Assembly (NCBI GenBank): GCA_951799445.1
Contig: OX637290.1
Coordinates: forward strand, 30,064,987 to 30,128,986
DNA from: Pseudisothecium myosuroides
Taxonomy: Eukaryota > Streptophyta > Bryopsida > Hypnales > Lembophyllaceae
Length of the DNA stretch: 64,000 bases
Reading direction: 5' to 3'
Part shown: positions 10,449-23,319 of the stretch, piece by piece
Numbering within the stretch: position 1 is the stretch's first letter
Layout: the number at the start of each line of letters is the position of its first letter
The notes under the pieces: model-generated
Told to the model about the DNA's origin: nothing
The model's database searches: none
Seen by the model: only the letters and a program-made list of their open reading frames with translations
Made by a program: the position numbers and the translations under genes

Positions 10449-13400
10449 CGTTCTTTACGATGTAACTGTGTACAATACAATTCCAATTTTTTAAAAGTGC
10501 TTTCTATAATTACATCAAAAGCAACTTGCTATCAATGCTTTTGCTTTGTTTGTAGCCCACTATTTACAAACAAATAAAAGACCAGAGAGTTTAACATTGT
10601 AATAATATATTGGAGGATTTTTACTCATGGACGTGAACATGATAGCCTCATGTGTAGTTGGATGAATGTCTATTGTAGAATTTGTTTAGTGGTCTTCATC
10701 TATATGCCTTGTGTGATTTTATCCTTTGCAAACTTTCAAAGTACCAAAGCATGTAATCTACCTTGGACAATTTTCATTCTTGGATGTAATTGTGTGAGTT
10801 TCATCTATGCTTGGATGAATGTTCTCTCATTGCGTTACTTATTAAAAGGTCTTCATTGACATGTTCTTGGGTGATTTTGTTGTTTTGCAATTTTTAATTT
10901 TTTTTGGTAATCTGAGTTTATTCTAAAAATTTGAAGCTAAAATAAACGAAAGACAAGCCAAGGGCAGAGCCCTAAAGAAATTGTTTTGCAATTTTTCATA
11001 GGAGTGTAAGCTGTCATTGTCATTGGAAGATTTTCATTCATGGATGTAAAGATTTTAGATGAAATACTATTTTTCACATAAATCTGTATACATTCATTTA
11101 AAATTTAGTGAATTAAGGTGATTCCATCAATTTAAAAAGCAAAATATTGTACAATATTTTCTACTTTTTATTCTTTAATTAATTTTTTTATAAGTTTCAC
11201 GAAGTAACATTAGTGTTTGTACAATGCAATTTGATTAAAATCATCATCATCATTTAATGAGCCATTTGCATAAGGTATTTGCAATAAGAGTATGGTTAGA
11301 ATGGTAGACATAAGATTGTTTGAGGTTTGAGAGAACCATAGAATTTTAGTAGGTGGTTGAGTTTGGTTGGATGCTAGATATAGTAGGAAATTTTTGGTCT
11401 AATAGAGTTATTTGTAAAGTCATCCCTAGTTTGAGCAATAGTTTAGACAAGCTCTTATACAAATTGGATGGCAAGAGGTAAAGCAACCCATGTGGGATAT
11501 GTAAATGGTTAGAAGTTGTAGGAGTTTGTAGGAGCTCAATCTTGAAATAAACCCATATCTTTTGAGAGTTCATGAGGGACAATGGATTTCATTATAAAAA
11601 CAACCTCTCCACCTTCCATTCTCACAAATTGTCAATGTCAAATTTCTTTGACTTTGAAAGTGGGGACCAAACTTTTTTAGGCACCATTTTGATGTGAAAA
11701 AAAGTTTCGTACCCAGTTTTGTTTTGGGTATGTTGATTGCACGTGCTTTTTACTTTTTCACCTGCTTTTTTATAAAACTGATGGGTTTAAACCCCAGTTT
11801 TACCTCAAAACTGGGGTTTACTTTACAAATAACTCTAATACATATAAAAGAAGTTTGTTGGGTAGTTAATAATTGAATGTAAGTTGAAAATAGAATTGTT
11901 TTAAATTGAATCCTACCTCTTTGTATTATATAATTGTCAAATTAAAAATAGGTGATATATTTATTATATTATGAATTGGATTTTGGAGATATTCTTATTT
12001 AATTTCAAAATTATCATAATTGAATATGTGAACTTTTGGCACCATATCTTCGGGCCTCATAAATTTTTAACATTATTGTAGTTTTATTTTAATCTAAAAG
12101 GAATGAAAGTCTCCAACTCTGACTTGACTTCTTTCTAAATCAAGGTCTTGAATTTTATCTTGCCAAGATTTTCAACCGATTTTTTGATTTCATTATAAGC
12201 CTCAATTAATTTGATTTCACTAACTACAATCATGCAATCTTTCCTTCACATTTGACATCATGGCTATTGTAAAATTGAGAACCTTGCCCTTTATGATACC
12301 TTATAAAGGTAGTTGCTTAATATTATAACCTTTGCTATAAAGACTAAGCTTGAAAAATTATAGTTGAATAGGATATCTCATAGTTTGAACCCTCTTAGAT
12401 TTTACTCCAATGTAGCTTCATCTTAATTTGTTTAAATGCTTGTATTTTTTCATGTTTTGAAACTTAGTTTTTAGATTACATGTTATTTTGGGGCCATGAG
12501 ATGTCAATGTCATTTATAATTTTATAGCAACATACATATATAGATGTTCTCAACTACTGACATTCCTCTAAAATTCAATGAATTATTACAATTATGAAAA
12601 CGCTATGATCCAAGCTTTCTCTACATCTGGTGGCTTCTCCTACCTAACCGCTTTCTTCTTTCCAAAGCTCAACTCCCCACAATGGATTCTACCTTCCAAA
12701 AGTGAGATCAAAGTCCAAGCTAGCTAGAAGTCAGCAAAATAACACTTTTTTTTTATAATCGTATAATTCCTTCAAAAATAATTCTTTTTCAATCAAATAA
12801 CTCATGTTCTCTTTCCTAATCACTCAACTACCAAAGTTCAAAATTTCAGCAAGAAAGACATATTTTTCGGTAGAAATATTTAGGATTATTTGAGGAATGT
12901 TGCTTTCTGAGGACATCTATATTTAAGATTATAAATAATAAAATCCAAAATTTTAAAGTTATATTAAATAAATATTCCATATTTACATTTATTATTTGTA
13001 ATTTAGAACAAAGACCAATTAAAAATGCTCCAAGGACTAAGATGAATGCACTTATTTTGTGTATTATAAATAAATTAGCATATATGTGGTTGAAATAGGC
13101 AAATGCAACTATTTTTAATGAATAGCAAAAGAAAAGTAATAAACATCCAATACAATCAAATAAAGATTCTAAGTCAAAATCAATCTTTTGTTGTTTTTAA
13201 ATAATCCTATTGTCATACCAACACCAATAGTTGTTTACACTTTGATATTTATGTACTAGTGGGTATGCTAGGGTGCACACGTATTTTGGATGGTGTTTTG
13301 ATAAACTTGAAAAATATTCACGGTAAATGCACATTGGATTTGAGGTGGAGGATAACTTTTGACTGAGTTTTATTTACACTTAACCAAGCATTTGGAGGTT

Positions 13401-13913
13401 TTGACATTGATTATACTAAATGGTTTAATATTATAATTATAATTCTACCTTTGGTAGTCAACAAAGGATGTACACAATAATTCCCTACTCCACTTGCAAT
13501 ACGCATTTGTGAATACATTGGGAAGGTAAGTTGCATCCATTAATTTTTTAGATTTTCACGTGTGATTTTGTGCACAAGTGGAAACCTTGTATATTAATAG
13601 ATCTTGACATCTACATCTTAGGAGAAAGGGGGATAAATAGAATATAAATTGTTGCACAAAGAGTGGTGAGTCCAAACTCCGGATCATTTAGGCAATTTTC
13701 TTCTTATTTTTTTCACTTGCATTGTATTTTGACTTCTCATTCAACCATAATACTATTGAAAAATGTGAATTTTTTAGGGGAAAAACAACTATAGTTTTTA
13801 GTTGGGAAAATTCTCATCCCAATCCAACATTTCATGAAGTACATAGATTTCCACAAATGCATAAATGATCATTCAATAACACAAAGGCAAAAGTATGATG
13901 ATTTGGTTAAGAA
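10449..13913. other. AT-rich desert, no gene
   Basis: About 3.5 kb with very high AT content. A GGATGAATGT...TTCATC phrase recurs around 10650-10840, and ATTATTATA-type tracts are common. All open frames are short and unlike known proteins. Probably decayed transposon sequence, but no family could be identified. Confidence 0.45.
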
Positions 13914-14851
13914 TTAACCCCTAAAGGACTATTGTCCCTTCGGGGGACAAATGCGTTTTCGGGCAAGTACCTACGGGCTGAAACTTTGTGGGGATTTTTT
14001 GAATTTTTTTTTAGAGATAGAAAAACTGATAAGCTTTGTGGGAATATAATTTTTTCACAATTGGTGCCCGGGAACAAAGTTATAACCAAATAAGCTCAAA
14101 ACAGGGGACGGAGGGCAGCCCAGGTAGCAATAAAAAATGGACAAAAATTTGAATTTTTTTTTTTAATATTTTTTTTCTCATATATTATATTTTTGTCTAT
14201 CTGGAAAGCTTTGATTCATTTCAATTGGATATGTTATGAGAAAGTTATGAACATTCTTGCTTTTCAGGCACTTAGAGCATCTTCTTGAAAAAAATAACTT
14301 GTAGGATTCAATTCTAAATGCAATTTTTCAAATTTTTCAATTCTTTTTTTTTTTTGCATGGTTTAGTTTACTTGCTAGAACAATCTCACCATTGGAATTA
14401 GTGCATTTTAATTCCATCTAAAATATATTAATATTTTAGATTTTCCTTCTATCTTGTACCTACTTCTACTTAACAATTTTTTTAAGAATGATAAATAAAA
14501 AAATTTGAATTTTTTTTCCCTAGACTCTCAACTCAATTATCCACTATAAAGATTTAAAGCTCAAAACTCTGTAGTGCAAAAATTTTAAGTTAAAAATGTT
14601 CAAAGTCAAAAAATCTAATCCCGCAATGTGTTGAAAAACTTTTTTATTTCACTTTAAATGCAGATATCTTGCAATCTTTGCGGTCAAAAATTCTGAATTT
14701 TTTTCCACACTCTTTGATACTAGTTAGGTGTAAAATCCTATGGTTAGATGTGAAAAAAAACAATTTTCAATTTTTTTTACTTCTTGCTATAAAAATGACA
14801 ATTTTGAGTGTTTTTTGGGCCAAAAAAAGGCCTTGGTCCTTTAGGGGTTAA
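13914..14851 (+). mobile_element. TTAA-flanked non-autonomous element, 940-bp family, copy 2
   Basis: Starts TTAACCCCTAAAGGACT and ends GGTCCTTTAGGGGTTAA. The order of internal blocks is the same as in copy 1 at 8966-9910, with close similarity throughout. Non-coding. The close match suggests fairly recent amplification. Confidence 0.75.
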
Positions 14852-15289
14852 ATTGGTAACCTAATTACCTAGGCAATGTAATACAATGTAGAAGTTTACA
14901 GCCTCATTGATTTATACTATTACTGAGGGAGGAAAATAAATGTCACTTACAAATTTAGTGTCCCTACAAATTATGAAACTTCATACACAAGAGTAATATT
15001 TTAGTTTGCACCAATTCAAGACAGCCAATGTGCCACACTCATTGGAAAAAAAATTCAGTGTAACTTCCTTCTCACCCGCTTGTCTCCCTCAACACCATTG
15101 ACTTGTAATCAAGTGTGATGAGGTAAAAAGTGTTGAGATAACGAAAGCCAGTGTAAAGCTGACAAGTGGAAGGCCACATGTACCTGTTCATTTGGTGTCC
15201 AGAAACTGCTTGAATGTCTCATTTGTGCCTTCAAATGTTGTTGATGGAAGCAACTTATTCAATGATATAATTTGCAACATTGAGCATTA
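14852..15289. other. Spacer, nothing recognised
   Basis: No gene, repeat or RNA can be supported between the TTAA element and the pogo-like element. Confidence 0.35.
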
Positions 15290-15547
15290 CAGTAGAATCT
15301 TTCTATGTCAATACTTTGTAAGCCAATAAACCTCTTTAATATAATAGTCTTGGTTTGGGGAATATATCAGTAAGTGGTAGCACTAAATGAGAGCTAGCCA
15401 AGAAGCTTGTTCAAAAGTGCCACTTGTACAGCTTCGGCAGCTTCCTGTGTGCAAATTCTTGAATGCGCAGACCCTCTCTAAATCAATAAACCTCTCTATC
15501 ATAATATTGGCAAGTCCAGGCCCTATTACTTTAGAGAGGTTCTATTG
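15290..15547. mobile_element. Pogo-like miniature element, TA-flanked
   Basis: The left end CAGTAGAATCTTTCTATG and the right end AGAGAGGTTCTATTG are inverted relatives, each flanked by TA. CAGTAGAACCTCT-type ends with TA duplication are typical of plant pogo/Tc1-mariner miniature elements. Inner copies of AATAAACCTCT echo the end, as often seen in such elements. Related elements lie at 16637-18299 and 24467-24672. Confidence 0.6.
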
Positions 15548-16097
15548 TAAAGCATCTCCACCAATAGACAGTAGAATCGCTCTGGTCTGGTTTAGAGAAC
15601 TTGGCGTGTCCCCGCTCCGGTCAAGATCTTGCCTCTGAACCAAGCCCCCACAAAAAGACTATACAATTTTAAATTCCAATGCAGACTGACTTGGGTTGTA
15701 GAATGACGTGGATGAGATCATTCTAGAAGCAACAACAATAGCTTCCGGCATAGAGAAATCGGGGCTCCAAACTGGTAGCTTAGATGTATACCAAGGTCAA
15801 ACATGCGGGGACTTGCAGTTTCAAATGTGGTGACAAAATTTTGGAGAGACTTACAATAAAAAAACCCTCAAGTCTCCGACTAGTGGGATTGAGGAAGAAG
15901 CTAGGCCACGGCAAACTCCTTGTCAATCCAATATTATTATTTTTTTGACACACTCAGATGTGTTAAGGGAACACACTGCAAAGGTTTCCGTCAAGATGAA
16001 AGGTTGATTTCACACACAAAGTATAGAACTTGTCGCCGCCAGGTATTGAACTCGCAACCACACCATTTGATTTGGATACCTCACAACCATCACCCAG
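15548..16097. other. Spacer, no gene
   Basis: Unrecognised sequence of moderate GC content. The short frame starting at 15920 has no identifiable domain. Confidence 0.35.
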
Positions 16098-16099
16098 TA

Positions 16100-16509
16100 A
16101 GGTAGGAGGCTCAGAAATGGAGCATCTAAGGGCTGGTCCCCCTTTTTCATGTATTTTCTTGGACGGGAATATTTTTAGCTCATTTTTCAGACATAGAAAA
16201 ATAGATGAGGAATCTAACCCAAGTGGTTTTGTATTTTTCCGAGCATTTTTGAATTACTTATGAATTTTCAAACGAGTTGGGCCATAGGTCCCTATTTGTG
16301 ACCCTAGGTCTTTCATAAACGGTTCACTTGCAATTCTAAATAAAAATGGGGAAAGCAAAGAGAATGATTGGCTCTTGCAATTAATAATGCTTGTTTCCTT
16401 GATTCATTCAATGACTATACTAGTCAATTTCAGAACCAACTCATGTCCATTTCACAGCCATTTATAGGGTCCATTCTAAATGCCCGCTCTGTTTTACAGC
16501 CTCCTACCT
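16100..16509. mobile_element. AGGTAG-family element, TA-flanked, 410 bp
   Basis: The ends AGGTAGGAGGCT and AGCCTCCTACCT are inverted, each flanked by TA. Its right half matches, in inverse orientation, the halves of the element at 35179-36518 that lie outside the TTAA insertion. This copy therefore acts as an empty-site reference: its GGGCATTTAGAATGG (complement, near 16474-16488) aligns with the insertion point there. Confidence 0.65.
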
Positions 16510-16800
16510 TAGTTTAGAGTCATCTCAGACCACAATCCAATATTTTGAGCCCCAGTACATGGAGATGCTCTTATTGTCAATTACAGGTGAGTTGTTGTGA
16601 ATTCTAACTTTGTTCCAATCTGATGTCAATTTGATACAGTAGAACCTGTCTTAATGCATAGAGTCGGGACTATGCATTAAGAGAGGTTTATGCAGTAACA
16701 GAGGTCATGTCAGAACTTTGACTAACGTGGCCTCTCACCATGGGGCCTCCAACTACTGTTCACAAATATCACGACCTCTCGTAGTGCATATATGCACTAA

Positions 16801-18267
16801 GGGCATCTCCACCGGTTCACTCTAAACGGTCCCTTCAAAGGGTTTTCCGTGCCCTTAAGCAAAACAAGGACCCACCAGTTGCAGCCTGTCATTATTTTCA
16901 ATGCCGGTCACTGAAAGTTTTTGTCACGACACTTGAAGCTCCCGTCCCTCGCATGTTTGACTCTAGGCACGGCACTGACAAGAAGACCAAGCCACAACAC
17001 GTCTTCCAATGGTGCCGCATGGGGGCGCAGTTCGGGCAGGAGGAACAACTGCCCATCGAGCGAGGCATACCAAGTGTTTTTTCCATTTTGAGACCGGGAT
17101 GACATTTACACATAAATTTTTTGTTGAGGCCCCACCAATTCACCAAGAAGACATTTAAACTTACAATTTAAAGTTAGGACTCATCAATTGTCCACAAAGA
17201 GATTTAAATTTAAGATTTTTTGTTCTTGGTTCCATTTTGAGACCAAGAAGAGATTTGAATTTCTTTTCTTGGTTCCATTTTGGGACCAAGAAGAGATTTA
17301 AACTCTTTTTAGTTTTTTCATGGACTTATCAATTGACCAAGAATAAACTTAAACTTTCAATTTGAAATTAGAACTCATCAATTGACCAAGATAGTGGAAA
17401 CAATATGAGAATAGTGAGTTTGTTTGGATTTAAAATCCCTAAACCAAAATAGTACTCTTTTCCAATATGAATTCATTATATTTAGAAGTTTCAAGTTTCA
17501 TATTTATTGGAATTCCTATTTAAAAAGAAAATACCATTTTGATTACTTTTGATTTGAATTCTGTTAAAACATGAAAGTGTGTTGAGGTGCGTTGAGGTGG
17601 ACCTCAACACACCTCAACACACTTTCATGTTTTTCTTTTGATCTCAATTCAAATACAAAAAAGTAAAAGTGTGTTGAGGTGCGTTGAGGTGGGCCTCAAC
17701 ACACCTCAACAGACTTTCATGTTTTTATTTTGATCTCAATTCAAATACAAAAAAGTAAAAGTGTGTTGAGGTGCGTTGAGGTGGGCCTCAACACACCTCA
17801 ACAGACTTTCATGTTTTTATTTTGATCTCAATTCAAATACAAAAAAGTAAAAGTGTGTTGAGGTGCGTTGAGGTGGACCTCAACACACCTCAAAACATCA
17901 AACAATGACCCTAAACCAAGCAATAGCGCACTCGGAGCTTGAATCCAAAATTCAAAAAGAGCTCTGAGTTTCCGCCTAAAAAAGCTCCCAGTTTGCGCCT
18001 GAGAAAGAGCTCCCAGTTTGCGCCTCTGTGTTTCGAATAGGGCCTGTGCTGATCAATTTTTTTAGGCCAACAGCCTGGTGCCCAGTGCTTGCTACTTCAC
18101 GTTTGTTCATTCAGATCATTGTCATTGCACCTCGGGGCCTGTATACTGCCGTGCTTCCATCCCTGATCCGGTGGGAGCTCGGGAACCACGCGGCCCCTGT
18201 CTGACTGAAAAGTCACGGTATAAACTAGTTTGGCGTGTTGCTTTACAGTGAACCGGTGGAGATGCCC
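16801..18267. mobile_element. PIF/Harbinger-like non-autonomous element nested in the pogo-like element
   Basis: The ends GGGCATCTCCACCGGTTCAC and GTGAACCGGTGGAGATGCCC are perfect inverted repeats of about 20 bases, flanked by a direct TAA on each side (16798-16800 and 18268-18270). Three-base TTA/TAA duplication with GGGCATCTCC-type ends fits PIF/Harbinger. It contains an unrecognised GC-rich block (16.9-17.1 kb), repeated GGACCAAGAAGAGATTT phrases (17.2-17.3 kb) and the 92-bp tandem array at 17577-17893. No transposase is visible. Confidence 0.7.
17577..17893. repeat. 92-bp tandem array, each unit holding a hairpin
   Basis: Units begin at 17577, 17669, 17761 and 17853 (the last partial). 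Each starts GTGTGTTGAGGTGCGTTGAG and continues into the near-complement CCTCAACACACCTCAACA, so every unit can fold into a stem of about 20 base pairs. The rest of the unit is an AT-rich linker (TTTTGATCTCAATTCAAATA). Confidence 0.85.
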
Positions 18268-18301
18268 TAAGATAGTATGCAATAAGAGAGGTTCTACTGT
18301 A

Positions 18302-19028
18302 CGGTCAACAATATCAACTGATTAGGGGAGCTTGGCAGTATCAAGGACATATGGGTTGCACTTGCAGTGGGAGACTAAAGTACTAGCATCTGTCATGCAT
18401 CTCAAAATGAAGCTCCTTCAATGGATTTGGTTCATGTGTTTCAAAAATAAATAAACAAATAAATGAAGCTCCTTGTGTGATAGGCAGGATGCTAAATGAG
18501 TCCCACGAAGTCGGACCAGCTGGGTGAAAAAGGCAGGAATTTTTTTTTTTTTCACAAAATTTATTTTTTGCAAATTTTGAATTCATATTCGCTATCAGAG
18601 ATCCCAAATTAGCTAGGGTAAGTCTGGAACATACCCTAGAGACAGCACAAAATAGGGGGGCAAGATTTTAATTTTACCCTCCTGGTCCCCACTTCGTGAG
18701 ACTCATTTAGCGTCCTGCGTGTGATAGAATGAGAGCTAATTGTCAGACTACCATAGACACAAGTGGACATAACAAAGACTTGGAGAAGATACATTGGATC
18801 TTGAAAGGGGTGAGTAGATTTGTGACTCAACAAGTGAATTTTCCCCCAAAGGCACATATAAAATAAATTCTTGCAAAACTTGTGACACCTTCCAAATGCA
18901 ATGAAATGAACAGCTACATTGGTATTTTCAGTTACCAAAAGTGAGTTCCAGGGAGCCGTAATTTGCTTACAAAATATTCCATGAACTCGATGAAATTTGC
19001 CACATGGTCCAAGCTGTGCATGCCATGA
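18302..19028. other. Spacer, no gene
   Basis: GAAGCTCCTT occurs twice (about 18410 and 18466). GTCCCACGAAG at 18500 and CTTCGTGAGACTCATTTAGC near 18690-18710 form a loose inverted pair enclosing about 200 bases, possibly a decayed short element. Nothing coding. Confidence 0.35.
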
Positions 19029-19976
19029 TTAACCCCTAAAGGACCGAGGCCTTTTTTCTGCCAAAAAACACTGAAAACTGCCATTTCTATAGCAAAGAGT
19101 AAAAAATTTGAAAAATGTTTTTTTTTCACATCCAACCGTAGGATCTTACACCTAACTAGTATGAGAGTGTGTGGAAAAAATTTCAGAATTTTTGATCGCA
19201 CAGATTGCAAGATATTTGCATTTAAAGTGAAAAAAACAAGTTTTTCAGCACATTGCGGGACTAGATATTTTGACTTTAAACTTTTTTAACTTAAAAGTTT
19301 TGCACTACAGAGTTTTGAGGTTTTAATTGTTATAGTGGAGAATTGAGTTGAGAGTCTAGGAAAAAAAAAATTCAAAAAAAACTTAATTATATTTCTTAAA
19401 AAAATTGTTACGTAGATGTAGGTACAAGATAGAAGGAAAATCTAAAAAATTCATATATTTTAGATGGAATTAAAATGCACTAATCCCAATGGTGAGATTG
19501 TTCTAGCAAGTAAACTACACCATGCAAAACAAAAAAATTGAAAAATTTGAAAATTTGCATTCAGAAATGAATTCTAAAGTTATTTTTTTCAAGAAGATGC
19601 TTTAACTGCCCAAAAAACAAGAATGCGAGCAAGAATGTCCATAACTTTCTCATAACATATCCAAATGAAATGAATCAAATCTTTCCAGATAGCCAAAAAT
19701 ATAATCTATGAGAAAAAAAATATTAAAAAAAAAATTCAAATTTTTGTTTATTTTTTTTTGCTGCCCGAGCTTCCCCTCGTCCCCTGTTTTGAACTTATTT
19801 GGTCATAACTTTTTTTCCCAAACACCGATTGTGAAAAAAATTATATTCCCTTGAAGCTATTCAGCTTTTCTACCTCCAAAAAAAGTTTCAAAAAATCAGG
19901 AGAAAATTTCAGCTTGTAGGTACCTGCCCGAAAACGCATTTGTCCCCCGTAGGGACAATGGTCCTTTAGGGGCTAA
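19029..19976 (-). mobile_element. TTAA-flanked non-autonomous element, 940-bp family, copy 3 (inverse)
   Basis: Starts TTAACCCCTAAAGGACCGAG and ends GGTCCTTTAGGGGCTAA, so the right TTAA has decayed to CTAA. The interior matches copies 1 and 2 in reverse complement, including TTTGTCCCCCGTAGGGACAA near the right end. Non-coding. Confidence 0.7.
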
Positions 19977-20500
19977 AATTCTACAAATTTAGATGATGGA
20001 CAAGTGGTTGGGATTGCCCAATTGTCACTCCCCATATTAGAAGCACAACCTAGTAGAGAGAAAAATGCAAGCTTGAAAGTCTTTGCATTCTCCACCAAAA
20101 GAACAACAACAGGGAATTGAGGCAACCTTGTTTTTTTTTAAAACATCCATTTCTAAGTACTTGGCTTTGTTTTAGGTTAAATGGGAATAGTGGTGAAGAT
20201 TTTTATATATTTTATTTGTAACTAACTAATATTTTCATATATCCACGTCAATTTTAAGTTTGGATCTTTTGTTGCAATTAATTTGGCACCTATGGATATT
20301 TGGATATGTCATTTTGATATATCATATGTCAAGCAACCATTTCAAGTCGATTCTAGTAGAACGGGGGGTCATGGAACACTGCACAATAATCTCATAGCAT
20401 GGTTTCTAAAGCATAAATGGGTACCAACTTGGTATTCATTTAGGCCTTGGGAATCATGCCCTCGAATTAACGTGCGGTGCTCCACGTAATTATGACCTTT
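19977..20500. other. Spacer, no gene
   Basis: The short plus-strand frame at 20283-20489 has no recognisable domain, and no repeat family was identified. Confidence 0.35.
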
Positions 20501-20529
20501 CTTTTGACTAAGGCAGATTCCCGGCGAAA

Positions 20530-20740
20530 CCACCACTTTTGCTATTGTGCATAGTTACTATAATTAGATTGGTCAAAATTTTGTATTTTTATGTTGGCAA
20601 GTGAAAAGAGGTTCCAGCGCACCACAAATCATGGCATTTGAATATCGTATGTAGAAGTTATAAAGGATTAAAGTTTTTTTAGCAGATGTCTTAAAATTGT
20701 TGATTTTGGAGATGTACACAGAGTGATGATGGCGATTTTA
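20530..20740 (+). repeat. Dispersed repeat R1, copy 1
   Basis: Shares a run of phrases with 22500-22670 and 44470-44720: TGCTATTGTGC, then TAGATTGGTCAAA, then GTTCCAGCGCACCA, then GAAGTTATAAAGG. All three copies have the same orientation. Boundaries and class are unknown; no terminal repeats were found. Confidence 0.5.
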
Positions 20741-21480
20741 GAGAAGGTGCATTTTGGGGGGGTCCTCACCTTAGTGTAAGTGATTTAGGTCAGAATGCTT
20801 GCTTTGTTGCCACTTTGGATTTGAAAATCTATCAATTTCCAGTAAAACAGAGAGTCACAAAGTCTTAGATATTTTTGTGTGAAAGTGCCATTTGTTGTGG
20901 TGTAACACAAGCCTAAACCTTATTTTGGGAAAATTTGAAGAGAGTCAAAGAAGGTGGGTTGTCTAAGTGATAGAGATACCTAAATCGGAGAGGCCCCCTT
21001 GTAATGACATAGTAGGGGGGCCCTATAATGGTGTACAATTGGGTGTATTTGTTGATTTAAAAAGATTTCTTTCCTCTCATCTTCCCATCCACTTAGCTCT
21101 CTTCCCACCTATCCATAGTATGTGGTTATAGAATGCACACTAGATTAGGAACAAGTTCCAAAGCTAGCCGTTTTAGGTGAAGCGACAAGACAGGGATGGA
21201 TGTCGATGAAAAATCCACATTAATATTGAATAGAGTAATCATTCTTAAGGATTTTTAAAAAAAAAATTTAAATATTCTTCCTCATCCTTATTTTTGCACA
21301 CATCGAGCTGAATTCCTCAACAAATTCCCCGTAATCATCCTCTCGGCTGAAATGCTTAAGTTATCCATTTTAGGTGTCTCTACCTTAACTTATATCTGTG
21401 CATATACGAAAAGAAAAACATATGATATCACAGTACAAAAGGATAATTATCAGGAATTATAATACAAGAGCTGTCTGATG
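20741..21480. other. Spacer, no gene
   Basis: AT-rich and non-coding, with no repeat identified. Confidence 0.35.
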
Positions 21481-21639
21481 CCTCGGTGAAGGTTCTTACA
21501 GTCATGTTGGGTGCATGGCACCCAACAACTGAAGGCCTTGGGCAGGACATGGGCCAGAAATGCAAGCATTCAAGGAGTGTTTTCTCTTCATTTTCTGAAG
21601 GAGTTCTCAATGGCACTCATTATGGCTGCGACACTTATA

Positions 21640-21910
21640 AGGCAGTGGCTGCTCTTACAGCAACCTTTTATGAGCTGATTGCCTTTGGGGAAGCTAAAAC
21701 TTCTCAAAACAATTTTCAGTAAATTTTCGTAGGAAGAAAAGTGGAATTGGCATCTAACCCAAGTCGTTTCATATTTTTTGGGCCTATGTGGAATTAGATA
21801 CGAATTTTTGAAGTTGAAATGCAATGGTTACTAAAAGTGACCACCTCCTGAAATGTACACTATTGATACATTGAAGAAAGTAAAATGTAACTCTGTATTA
21901 GTGCTCTCTT
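21640..21910 (+). repeat. Dispersed repeat R2, copy 1
   Basis: Matches 24030-24300 in the same orientation and 59975-60222 in inverse orientation: GAGCTGATTGCCTTTGGGGA, then CAATTTTCAGTAAATTT, then GGAATTGGCATCTAACCCAA, then AGTGACCACCTCCTGAAATG. The 59.9 kb copy is bounded by AGGTAG-type ends, so R2 is probably the interior of that element class. Confidence 0.55.
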
Positions 21911-22480
21911 TTAAAGCAAGGGCGCCTTTAGAGCATGTTATACTAGGGCTTGTTTATAACTTGGGCTTCAACCCATGAATACAAGAGGTACCTTGGTTAA
22001 AGGATGAGACTCTTATAAGTCGGGTACCAAGCTTGAAACGAGGAACTTATAAGTAGCTAGCAGCCAAACATTTGGTGTAAACCGAAAGAGTTGAGTCATG
22101 GCCCAATGTGCACTTGGATTGAATTTTTAAAGTGGAGTTACCCATAGAAGCAGGCCAAAAATAGGTAGGCCAAAAATCCAACCAAAAACAGCCCAGAAAC
22201 AAGTAAGTAACAAATATAAATGATTGGCTAAAAAAAATCTCCCCAAATTTCTTCTTGGACTTTGGATTTGGGCACCTTCAAGACATTTCTAAATAATCCC
22301 CTTAGGTTCAGGAGGTCAGTATCCACTTCGGCCGAAGAGGATTCCAATAAGGATTTTCATCCATTGAAAAAATGATGGGCTATAAGCCAAATTCTATTGG
22401 TGTGTTCAAAAGCTAGGTACCATAGCTATCTTTCAATCAAAACACTCCATTTCTTTAGGTTCCAACCCAAAAATTTTGGA
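21911..22480. other. Spacer, no gene
   Basis: No gene or repeat recognised. Confidence 0.35.
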
Positions 22481-22499
22481 TGTAAATAAGCCCTTAAGG

Positions 22500-22675
22500 T
22501 TAGCCCCCCTTAATTGCTACTTTTTGTTATTGTGCCTAATTATTAATTTTAGATTGTTCAAATTTTCAAATTTTCTTGTTGACACGTCAATGGAGGTCCC
22601 AGTGTACCAAAGAACGCGGCATTTGGATATCATATGTGAAAGTTATAAAGCAAAGGTCAAAGTTTGATTTGAAGT
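22500..22675 (+). repeat. Dispersed repeat R1, copy 2
   Basis: Contains TTGTTATTGTGCCTAATTA, AGATTGTTCAAATTTTC, CAGTGTACCAAAGAACG and GTGAAAGTTATAAAG, in the same order as the copies at 20.5 kb and 44.5 kb. Confidence 0.5.
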
Positions 22676-22689
22676 ACAAACACCCATAA

Positions 22690-23319
22690 TTCTATTTGTC
22701 CTTGCCTTCTGAATGCCGGATCTATAACCATAGAATGAGGCTTTACATTTGAACTGAATTTTCACACATGAAATTCACATGAAAATTCAACACAAATACA
22801 AAATTTGAATTTAGTATGTTATTTTTGAAGAGTTTGTTTGAAAATTCACATCTAATACAAATGTATTGAAAAAACCCAATTTGTGTACTACACATGCATT
22901 TTACAATGAAGAACATTACCACATATGAAAATTATATGTGTTATTAAAATTAATAAAAATCATTACACCATGATAATAGGTGTTGAACTTGTTACAATAA
23001 TAAATTACCTAATTTTGAGAATTTTATGGAAATTCAAAATTTAGTGAAAACTAGACTTTGAAAGCTAGAATAATGGTGTAATTGGTGTATTTTTTGAGCT
23101 CACACTAAGAGAAATTTGATAGAAAAGTTCGAAAGTGGTGTATTTTAAGCTTCCAAGATGCTACCTTCAAAGTATGACAATAATTAAAATGGAATAAAAC
23201 TAGTAGATTAATAGAGCTACATTTTCTTAGTCAAGTTTAAAGCTAAGACAATTAAAATCAAGGACGACATAAATTTAGATTTGACTTTTTACCATGCCCA
23301 TTGAATTTTTAATTTTCAC
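22690..23319. other. AT-rich spacer, no gene
   Basis: High AT content, with repeated TGAAAATTCACAT phrases near 22750-22850. Nothing coding. Confidence 0.35.

Larger units (their letters stand above)
16637..18299. mobile_element. Pogo-like element interrupted by a Harbinger-like element
   Basis: The left end CAGTAGAACCTGTCTTAATG at 16637 and right end AATAAGAGAGGTTCTACTG ending at 18299 are flanked by TA. TATGCATTAAGAGAGG inverts next to the left end. Removing the insert 16801-18267 leaves about 200 bases, the size of the related element at 24467-24672. Confidence 0.65.
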
